From positions 1 to 12,287 of the forward strand of contig CAZXSE010000026.1 in NCBI GenBank assembly GCA_964643325.1: DNA of 12,287 bases, in the 5' to 3' direction. Both the position numbers and the translations under genes were made by a program. Shown piece by piece: positions 1 to 4,450 of this stretch (positions are counted from its first letter, which is position 1; each line of letters opens with the position of its first letter). The notes beneath the pieces were generated by a model. It was not told the origin of the DNA and ran no database searches. It worked only from the letters and a program-made list of their open reading frames with translations. The DNA is from Fredricksoniimonas sp964643325 (lineage in GTDB: Bacteria > Omnitrophota > Gorgyraeia > Zapsychrales > Fredricksoniimonadaceae).

Positions 1-106
1 CCTCTCTGGTATGAAGATTGAAAAATACAAAAAACTGACACCTCCCGAACCGAGGATCAACTTCTGAATCCTCTTTCGGTCCTAACGCAGTGACACAGAC
101 TTTCAT
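1..106 (-). CDS. NifX/NifB-family (dinitrogenase Fe-Mo cofactor domain) protein, N-terminal part only
   Basis: This partial gene is cut by the left window edge; 35 codons are visible. It starts at ATG 106-104, after an AGAGGT ribosome binding site about four bases upstream. The visible protein begins MKVCVTALGPKEDSEVDPRF and continues with a G-R-C-Q-F-F segment. The pattern of an MK-hydrophobic strand, then SxVDPRFGRC, then an aromatic strand is the hallmark N-terminus of the dinitrogenase iron-molybdenum cofactor (NifX/NifB C-terminal/MTH1175) fold. Family members bind or carry iron-sulfur or FeMo-type cofactors in the cytoplasm; many have no link to nitrogen fixation. It lies 21 bases after the stop of another NifX-like gene and is probably in the same operon. 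Its sequence differs clearly from that neighbour, so it is a paralogue and not a recent duplicate. The C-terminal half is unseen. Confidence 0.85.
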   Translation of the reverse strand, partial: MKVCVTALGPKEDSEVDPRFGRCQFFVFFNLHTRE

Positions 107-127
107 TTCAACCTCTTTTCTTAACCA

Positions 128-511
128 TTAATGTTGGCAAGAATGTCCCTCAGCACCATGCCCCTTGCAGGGCTCGATTCCGCCCAAAGAATTCTTGAGA
201 AGAGCCGCTATAGCATCCTTGACTGTCCCCTCAAATCCAAAGATCTTAACGCCTTTCATAGCAAACTTCTGCTGAGCACCCATCCCCATCCCACCGGCAA
301 TAACATGTGTAATGTCATGTTGAACAATGGCATCAACAGCCTTGCAACCGCCACCACCATGTTGTTCCGGATTCGGTACGATCTTTGATCCGGCAATGGT
401 CTTTCCATCTGCGCCGATATCAACAATCAGAAAATTCGGACAATGCCCGAAATGTGCTGAAACCAAACCATCCAACCCTCTGTCATCTTCCAAAACGACT
501 CCGATTCTCAT
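128..511 (-). CDS. NifX/NifB-family (dinitrogenase Fe-Mo cofactor domain) protein
   Basis: This is a complete 127-residue protein of the small single-domain NifX/NifB C-terminal/MTH1175 type (usual length about 110-130). It has an N-terminal strand MRIGVVLED, then SAHFGHCPNFLIVD at residues 18-31. A glycine loop followed by CKAVD lies at 52-60, and the conserved IAGGMGMGAQ turn is at 71-80. A late Gly-Phe-Glu-Gly segment leads to a Cys/His-rich tail (C115, H118, H123, C125, H127) that could bind metal. Known relatives bind Fe-S or FeMo-co-like clusters or act as cofactor carriers; the actual cargo here is unknown. The start ATG at 511 follows AAAGGA at good spacing. It lies 18 bases after the DUF5320-like gene and 21 bases before a second NifX-like gene, so the three are probably co-transcribed under the upstream Fur-family regulator. 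No nif structural genes are present. Confidence 0.9.
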   Translation of the reverse strand: MRIGVVLEDDRGLDGLVSAHFGHCPNFLIVDIGADGKTIAGSKIVPNPEQHGGGGCKAVDAIVQHDITHVIAGGMGMGAQQKFAMKGVKIFGFEGTVKDAIAALLKNSLGGIEPCKGHGAEGHSCQH

Positions 512-529
512 TGTTTTTCCTTTCCTTAA

Positions 530-808
530 TTAACCCTGCTGAGTCTTTGCCTTGAGCGCTTCAAAATCAGCCTGCAAACGCCCATACTTGGCCTGCAATT
601 CCACAAACTTTGAACTGCCCGTGTCATCACTTTCTCTAAAAGCACGAAAGCAATTCCCACGTCCACGGCCCATCCCAAGACCGCGCCCGCGAAACCCCCT
701 GTCAAATCTTGTAACCTCACCCTCACCCGCCCTAACCACACAATTACCGCGCCCGCCTCCTGTCATAGATCCTCGCCCAAAAGGGCCTGTTCCATCAAAT
801 CCTGGCAT
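530..808 (-). CDS. DUF5320-like small glycine/arginine-rich protein
   Basis: This is a 92-residue protein starting MPGFDGTGPFGRGSMTGGGR, the typical opening of the DUF5320 family that accompanies NifX-like proteins in many anaerobes. The middle (about 25-52) is rich in Gly and Arg, with two single cysteines each in an RGNC context (C24 and C53). The last 30 residues (KFVELQAKYGRLQADFEALK) look like a short amphipathic coiled coil, so it may form oligomers. The function is unknown; a role as partner or scaffold for the NifX-like proteins is inference from neighbourhood. ATG 808 is chosen because AAGGAGGT sits just upstream and because it gives the family N-terminus. A longer frame opens to 841 but would run through the operator palindrome at 825-841. 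It lies 18 bases upstream of the NifX-like gene. Confidence 0.78.
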   Translation of the reverse strand: MPGFDGTGPFGRGSMTGGGRGNCVVRAGEGEVTRFDRGFRGRGLGMGRGRGNCFRAFRESDDTGSSKFVELQAKYGRLQADFEALKAKTQQG

Positions 809-824
809 AACGACCTCCTTATTT

Positions 825-841
825 ATGGAAACTATTTCCAT
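825..841. promoter_or_regulatory. Palindromic operator (copy 1), probable Fur-family binding site
   Basis: On the minus strand this reads ATGGAAATAGTTTCCAT, an inverted repeat of TGGAAA arms around TAG that extends one further base pair on each side. It ends 16 bases before the DUF5320 start, between the Fur-family stop and the DUF5320 ribosome binding site. A near-identical element stands before the Fur-family gene itself (1353-1367). The spacing fits the 7-1-7 layout of Fur/PerR boxes although the bases differ from the classic E. coli box. A TACTTA that could serve as a -10 element lies at 842-847, but I see no convincing -35. Binding by the neighbouring regulator is inference. Confidence 0.7.
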
Positions 842-865
842 TAAGTAATTAAAAAAATTTAAGCC

Positions 866-1336
866 TTATTTCGCCAAACAATCAGCACATGTTCCATAAA
901 ACTGGATCAAATGGTTATCGATCCTGAAACGGTACTTGTCAGAAAGCCCCTTCTCTGTCCGGCGCAAGAGCTCCACCTCATCATCAATGAAGTCCGTATA
1001 ATCGACCACCCGCTTGCACCCTGTACAAACAAGATGATGGTGATGATGTGCACCCTTTGGACCTTCGGTCAGCTCATAACGGGCTTTACCGTCGCCAAAG
1101 TCGAACTTGAAAACCAACCCCAGACTGACCAGCATATCCAGCGTTCGATAGATCGTCGTCAGCCCAACATTGGGATATTTATCATGAATACGGGCGTACA
1201 CATCCTCGGCGCTCAAATGATCGTGGGTTGAGGACAAGGCTTCAATAATAGCTTCGCGTCCAGCGGTAATGCGATACCCGCGGTCCTTGACCTTTCCATG
1301 CCACCATTGGTGTCCACACCCTTTTCGACAAGACAT
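866..1336 (-). CDS. Fur-family metal-responsive transcriptional regulator
   Basis: This is a 156-residue Fur superfamily repressor. The winged-helix DNA-binding domain spans about 17-90 (YRITAGREAIIEAL, then the recognition helix GLTTIYRTLDML at 58-69). The dimerisation/metal domain follows, with a HHHHHLVCTGC motif at 97-107 and a second Cys pair at C150/C153. C104, C107, C150 and C153 form the usual structural zinc site. The Fur, PerR or Zur subtype cannot be decided by eye. An added N-terminus, MSCRKGCGHQWWH, carries two Cys and two His and may be another metal or redox site. ATG 1336 follows AAGGAGA with 8-base spacing. The gene has a consensus sigma-70-type promoter with a palindromic operator over the start region, implying autorepression. 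A second copy of that operator lies before the next gene, so it probably controls the DUF5320/NifX-like genes downstream. Confidence 0.92.
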   Translation of the reverse strand: MSCRKGCGHQWWHGKVKDRGYRITAGREAIIEALSSTHDHLSAEDVYARIHDKYPNVGLTTIYRTLDMLVSLGLVFKFDFGDGKARYELTEGPKGAHHHHHLVCTGCKRVVDYTDFIDDEVELLRRTEKGLSDKYRFRIDNHLIQFYGTCADCLAK

Positions 1337-1352
1337 ACAACAATCTCCTTAA

Positions 1353-1367
1353 TGGGAACTATTTCCA
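1353..1367. promoter_or_regulatory. Palindromic operator (copy 2) before the Fur-family gene
   Basis: On the minus strand this reads TGGAAATAGTTCCCA, matching copy 1 at 14 of 15 core positions; the flanking AT and AA after the core are also shared. It begins immediately after the -10 hexamer (1368-1373), so a bound repressor would cover the transcription start. It ends just before the AAGGAGA ribosome binding site of the Fur-family gene. Autoregulation is the simplest reading, by inference from position and from the known habit of Fur-family genes. Confidence 0.72.
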
Positions 1368-1395
1368 ATAGTACGCCTTTTGCTGAAATTGTCAA
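1368..1395 (-). promoter_or_regulatory. Sigma-70-type promoter of the Fur-family gene
   Basis: A perfect -35 TTGACA (1395-1390) and a -10 TACTAT (1373-1368) are separated by 16 bases on the minus strand. The predicted start point falls inside the palindromic operator at 1353-1367, about 25 bases before the ribosome binding site. The -35 abuts the T-tract of the upstream terminator (1397-1424), so a new transcription unit starts exactly where the previous one ends. Confidence 0.7.
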
Positions 1396-1396
1396 T

Positions 1397-1424
1397 AAAA
1401 AAGCCTCCGAAATATTTCAGAGGC
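1397..1424 (-). terminator. Intrinsic terminator of the cbiM-uvsE-DUF523/1722 unit
   Basis: On the minus strand GCCTCTGAA pairs with TTCGGAGGC (one G-T wobble) around an ATAT loop. The two extra A-T pairs near the loop may also close. The stem is followed directly by TTTTTTATT. This is a textbook rho-independent terminator, about 150 bases after the DUF523/DUF1722 stop and directly before the Fur-family promoter. On the plus strand the hairpin has no T-tract, so it works in one direction only. Confidence 0.85.
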
Positions 1425-1452
1425 CCTACTTCAATAAAACGAAAAGAAACCA

Positions 1453-1579
1453 TCACTTTTTCTTCAAAAACCCCTTTAAAATCCGCTCAACCTCTGTCCT
1501 TTTTCGCATCCATCCGACAACCAAAAGTCTCAAGGAAGACTTTCTTTGAAATATCACTTGAGATGGCGAGACCTTTCAC
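1453..1579 (-). pseudogene. Frameshifted remnant resembling the MiaB-type methylthiotransferase N-terminus
   Basis: From GTG 1579-1577, which overlaps the DUF523/DUF1722 stop as GTGA, one frame reads MKGLAISSDISKKVFLETFG, then C-R-M-D-A-K-K-D-R-G and a stop at 1489-1487. The KKVFLETFGCRM segment closely fits the conserved start of MiaB/RimO-type radical-SAM methylthiotransferases (UPF0004 domain, KKV-x-x-x-TFGCQMN). Removing one A from the run of five at 1500-1504 joins this to another frame reading RTEVERILKGFLKKK and a stop at 1455-1453. That aligns with the DSEV-x-x-x-LL part of the same family. The restored product would be 41 residues, about a tenth of a full enzyme, so this is best read as a decayed 5' fragment. 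No Fe-S or radical SAM core remains. Chance similarity over so short a stretch is possible. Confidence 0.42.
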
Positions 1580-2553
1580 TGACCCTGCCGCCCCTTCCCG
1601 CTGTCCCTGATCCCCGTCAATTCTCTTGGAAAAGGTGCCAGAAAAGTTTGCTGGCTGATATATGCCTGATCATATCTGATCGCATAGGAATGAAGTATGC
1701 CTACGGGAACGCTTAACGGCGCCTGCTCTCTCCGGTACTCTTCAAGCGTGTTGAGAAAAAATTGCTTCTCTTGAGACTTGAGGTCCTTGCTGAAATAGCC
1801 AAGCCCGTGCATCAGGACATTGATCGCGGCTGCTGCCGATGGCTTCTTGTCAAGGGCTTTGTCCAGGACCGCCCGGTAATCCTTAAAAACCTGTCGCGGC
1901 GCATTCTTTTTCGCATTGGCCACGATATTGCCCATCACCTTCAGTTCTTTTTGATTGTAAGCCATCAACAGGAGTTTATTCTCGGCGTGAAATGCCACCA
2001 GGTCTTTCATCTGAAAGCCGCAGGCCGCCATTTCCCTGAAACGGGCAACAGTGAATATCCTTGTCAGAAAATGCTCTCTGATCGCAAAATTGGTAAGCCT
2101 TGTCTCGCTCTCAACGGCCGTCTCAGGAAAGCGCTCAAGGACTGCGCGGGCAAAGAATCCGGAGGTCTTTTTCAAAGAAGCCGACGGCGCAAGCCCCGGA
2201 TACACCTTGACCTCCTTGATCCCGCACGACGGAGAGCGGTCCTTAAGAATAAAGCCGTCAACATCTTTCAAAGAGCCGGTATAGGCAGCCGCAAAATCGT
2301 TCATCTTACCGGTCACATCCCTGCCAGTGTTAAGCTGCATCAGGTGAAGGGCATTCTTCTGGAACACGACGCGTATCGGATCCCTGGGAATCCCAAGGCC
2401 GATCTCATATTCCGGGCACACCGTGATGTATTCGACAAAAGGTTTCAGTCTCTCGACAAGATCATCCGGGATCACGTCGCCGTTCCACCGGCACCGGGCA
2501 AAGCCCAGGCACTTGCTGATAACAATACGCGGTTTAACAAAATGATCTTTCAT
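1576..2553 (-). CDS. DUF523 (TudS-like)-DUF1722 (YbgA-like) fusion protein
   Basis: This is a 325-residue, probably cytoplasmic, two-domain protein. Residues about 9-150 are DUF523, the family of 2-thiouracil desulfurase TudS. They show SKCLG at 13-17 (C15), CPE at 46-48 and SPSCG at 107-111 (C110), the three cysteines expected to hold a [4Fe-4S] cluster; C21 is extra. Residues about 185-305 are DUF1722, as in E. coli YbgA, with FHAENKLLLMAYNQKEL at 188-204 and a conserved SYAIRYDQAYISQQTFLAPFPREL end. This fused architecture is known in many bacteria. In E. coli ybgA is next to the photolyase gene, and here the partner is UvsE. The exact substrate is unknown; a thio-base or damaged-nucleotide role is inference. 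ATG 2553 overlaps the uvsE stop by four bases (ATGA) after AGGAG, so translation is coupled. Confidence 0.9.
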   Translation of the reverse strand: MKDHFVKPRIVISKCLGFARCRWNGDVIPDDLVERLKPFVEYITVCPEYEIGLGIPRDPIRVVFQKNALHLMQLNTGRDVTGKMNDFAAAYTGSLKDVDGFILKDRSPSCGIKEVKVYPGLAPSASLKKTSGFFARAVLERFPETAVESETRLTNFAIREHFLTRIFTVARFREMAACGFQMKDLVAFHAENKLLLMAYNQKELKVMGNIVANAKKNAPRQVFKDYRAVLDKALDKKPSAAAAINVLMHGLGYFSKDLKSQEKQFFLNTLEEYRREQAPLSVPVGILHSYAIRYDQAYISQQTFLAPFPRELTGIRDSGKGRQGQ

Positions 2554-3461
2554 CGCGCTCTCCTGCTACCAAGCCCAAGGTCCTTATAGAGCTTCTTGAT
2601 GGCCAGCTCTTTTGCCTTGGCCTCAACCTCGACGGTAATATCAAAATCTCTCCATTCTTTGGGAAAATCCCGGACATCAATATAGTCATGATGAAAATTC
2701 GGTTGCGCGCCACCCCAGCCCAGTTTTGGACTTGATAGATGAAATAAAGGTTCTCTGTTCCATGTCTTTAACGCGAGGCTTGTTGCCTGTTTAATGTTCA
2801 GCCCGTCCGGCAAACAGCGATGATGATGAACATCATAGACAAAAGGGATCTTGTGCTCTTTGCAAAAAGGCAAAAGGTCCTGCGGTGTGTAGACCCGATC
2901 GTCATTCTCCAGCGTAAGCCGCGCGCGAATGCGTTTGTTCAACCCTGACAGAACTTTTCCGGCGCGCTTGAGCGCGGAGGCCTTATCCCCGTAAGCGCCG
3001 CCGCCATGAATATTGATCACATCCGCCCCGATCATCTCGCTGACTTCTGCCTGATAATCAAGCTCCGCAATAGAGTTGCGAACGATGTCCTCATCCGGCG
3101 AGCTCAATAGAATGAACTGGTCCGGATGGAATGAAAGCCGGATGTTATGGCGCGCAGACAGTTCACGGCATTGGGCGAACGCCTCACGGATCTTCTGGGC
3201 GTCGGGAAGCTGGTCAATGGCATATCCAACCTTGGGATGGGTCTTTAAGGGAAATATCTGGCTGTTCACCCTGAAACAGCCGATATTATTGGAACTGCAG
3301 TATTTGATAGCCTGCAAGAGGGATCGCGCATTCTCGAGGCACAGCAAGGACAACTTCTTCATCCGTTCAGAAGAGCTCAAACCGCCTGTATATCTGGCGG
3401 TGGCTGTCCTGAACCGGATCGGCTCCTCGTGGAATTTACAGCACAGCCCTAACCGCATCAT
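2550..3461 (-). CDS. uvsE: UV damage endonuclease UvsE (UVDE)
   Basis: This is a 303-residue protein of the UvsE/UVDE family, a TIM-barrel metal-dependent endonuclease that nicks DNA just 5' of UV photoproducts and some other lesions. It starts an excision pathway independent of UvrABC. Visible family motifs are an N-terminal RLGLCC (3-8), FRVNSQIFPL (63-72), FHPDQF (111-116), NIHGGGAYGDK (150-160), LENDD (184-188), YDVHHHR (209-215), LFHLSSPK (239-246) and a late VEVEAKAKE (277-285). These supply the His, Glu and Asp metal ligands of the family, so the enzyme looks intact. Two adjacent ATGs exist at 3461 and 3458; AGAGG lies upstream of both. It lies 19 bases downstream of the cbiM-like gene and overlaps the next gene by four bases. 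The three probably form one operon, although metal uptake and DNA repair are not obviously linked. Confidence 0.95.
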   Translation of the reverse strand: MMRLGLCCKFHEEPIRFRTATARYTGGLSSSERMKKLSLLCLENARSLLQAIKYCSSNNIGCFRVNSQIFPLKTHPKVGYAIDQLPDAQKIREAFAQCRELSARHNIRLSFHPDQFILLSSPDEDIVRNSIAELDYQAEVSEMIGADVINIHGGGAYGDKASALKRAGKVLSGLNKRIRARLTLENDDRVYTPQDLLPFCKEHKIPFVYDVHHHRCLPDGLNIKQATSLALKTWNREPLFHLSSPKLGWGGAQPNFHHDYIDVRDFPKEWRDFDITVEVEAKAKELAIKKLYKDLGLGSRRAR

Positions 3462-3480
3462 TGATCGGCACCTCTGAGCG

Positions 3481-4368
3481 CTATGCGTGGACCCTGACCA
3501 CCCTCATGATAAACAAAGAGATCCCGGTAACAAGGGCAATGCCTGCCAATCCTGCGCCGATAACAGAAAGCACTGGATCGCCGATCCATGTCAGCTGGTA
3601 ATCAGGGAACATGACGGCCTGTTGTGCTCCGGCAAATTCCGCAAAAGAAAGCCGTCCAGCCACCCATTCAAGCCCGTCGGGAAAATTACTGGCAAAAGGA
3701 CTCAGCATGGCGGCGATCACGGCAAGGGCGAATGTCATCACTGCAAAAGCCCTCTCTTTCAGTTTCCAAACACGGGCATGGGTTGTCAGCGCCGCAACAA
3801 CCACGACCGTGATCAGAGCCTCACCCATGCCGATCAAGGCGTGCACACCCAGCATAGTTCCCAACACCTTATTAAATGCGACCGCGCCGCTAACCGCAAC
3901 CACGACCGAACAACCGAGAGCTCCCGCCATCACCGAGATCCATGATGCCGCGGCAAGGGCTGCGTAAGCATGGACCCTCTTTCTCAAATAATAAAAAGCC
4001 GCACCAGCCAGCCCGCCGCCCAAAAGCCCCATATTAAGAATATTCGCGCCCAGCGCATTGATGCCGCCGTCCGCAAAAAATACCGACTGCACCACAAGGA
4101 CAACTGCCATGGAAATGACCGCGTAAGGGACCCCTAAAAGCGCCACGGCCAGCATGGCCCCGACGAGATGGCCGGATGTGCCATTCTGAACCGGATAATT
4201 GAGCATTTGCAGGGCAAACACAAGCGATGTTACTGCGGCGAATTTTGCCGCTGAAGGTTTATCGTCGGAGCTCTTCGCAAAATAAAGAGCCGTTACCGCC
4301 CCTGCCGCCGCTACGCCGATCGTAACAGGACAAACAGCGCCATGGATCATTGAACCCGGAATATGCAT
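3481..4368 (-). CDS. cbiM: CbiM/NikM-type ECF transporter substrate-binding membrane protein with PDGLE tail (Ni/Co uptake)
   Basis: This is a 295-residue hydrophobic protein with about seven or eight membrane segments. It is the S component of energy-coupling-factor transporters for Ni2+ or Co2+ in the inner membrane. ATG 4368 is chosen over GTG 4371 because AAGGAGG is better spaced. It also puts Met-His at the extreme N-terminus, as needed for NikM/CbiM metal binding by M1/H2. With this start the conserved GTSGHLVG motif places its histidine at residue 67, the same number as the nickel ligand reported for NikM. The C-terminal part (about 225-295) contains FPDGLEW, the PDGLE domain that replaces a separate CbiN/NikN subunit. 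No ATPase (CbiO) or T component (CbiQ) gene lies beside it, so it must use one encoded elsewhere. Nickel versus cobalt cannot be settled, and no cobalamin riboswitch fits in the short leader. Confidence 0.88.
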   Translation of the reverse strand: MHIPGSMIHGAVCPVTIGVAAAGAVTALYFAKSSDDKPSAAKFAAVTSLVFALQMLNYPVQNGTSGHLVGAMLAVALLGVPYAVISMAVVLVVQSVFFADGGINALGANILNMGLLGGGLAGAAFYYLRKRVHAYAALAAASWISVMAGALGCSVVVAVSGAVAFNKVLGTMLGVHALIGMGEALITVVVVAALTTHARVWKLKERAFAVMTFALAVIAAMLSPFASNFPDGLEWVAGRLSFAEFAGAQQAVMFPDYQLTWIGDPVLSVIGAGLAGIALVTGISLFIMRVVRVHA

Positions 4369-4399
4369 CACAACCTCCTTAATTGAAAAATATCTTTAT

Positions 4400-4427
4400 A
4401 TCGTAATACAAAATCATGACGCGTCAA
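4400..4427 (-). promoter_or_regulatory. Candidate promoter for cbiM-uvsE-DUF523/1722
   Basis: In the 82-base gap after the RND permease gene, TTGACG (4427-4422) and TACGAT (4405-4400) are spaced by 16 bases on the minus strand. The segment from -10 to the ribosome binding site is strongly A+T rich. The -35 is overlapped by a perfect 10-bp palindrome (4417-4426), which could be a regulator site. Confidence 0.45.
4417..4426. repeat. 10-bp perfect palindrome TGACGCGTCA over the cbiM -35
   Basis: TGACGCGTCA reads the same on both strands and covers the -35 hexamer of the candidate cbiM promoter. It could be a half or full operator. An alternative pairing, GACGC with GCGTC around an eight-base loop on the minus strand, could make a weak hairpin after the RND gene, but there is no proper T-tract. 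A single chance palindrome of this size is not rare in 12 kb; its position is what draws attention. Confidence 0.3.
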
Positions 4428-4450
4428 CAGGCGTCTTCGGCCTCTTTGTG

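Noticed and set aside
2..67. Plus-strand open frame ending ...TPPEPRINF with a TGA at 65-67, resembling the C-terminus of a protein entering from the left edge
   Set aside because: The minus strand over the same bases gives a clear NifX-family N-terminus with start codon and ribosome binding site, so the plus frame is its antisense shadow.
809..841. Longer N-terminus for the DUF5320 protein starting at 841
   Set aside because: It would place coding sequence over the operator palindrome and ribosome binding site, and add residues absent from the family's typical MPGFDGTGP start.
1524..1543. Hairpin AAAGTCT-CAAGGA-AGACTTT as a first terminator after the DUF523/DUF1722 gene
   Set aside because: Low G+C stem, only four T residues after it on the minus strand, and it falls in the segment coding VFLETF of the remnant; the hairpin at 1403-1424 is a much stronger terminator.
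1456..1575. In-frame 40-codon extension of the DUF523/DUF1722 gene beyond its TGA, suggesting stop read-through or recoding
   Set aside because: The protein already ends at the usual DUF1722 end (APFPREL plus a short tail), TGA is a normal stop elsewhere in the window, and the extension is better explained by the frameshifted methylthiotransferase-like remnant.
1762..2589. Long plus-strand open frame of 275 codons opposite the DUF523/DUF1722 gene
   Set aside because: No recognisable family, no ribosome binding site of note, and it is fully antisense to a gene with clear conserved motifs.
4372..4450. Cobalamin or NiCo riboswitch before the cbiM-like gene
   Set aside because: The whole gap is 82 bases including promoter-like elements, and no cobalamin-box-like conserved segment is visible, so there is no room for such a leader.
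4428..4450. Intrinsic terminator after the RND permease gene
   Set aside because: Only 4-5 base-pair stems (AGGC/GCCT or GACGC/GCGTC) can be drawn and neither is followed by a T-tract.
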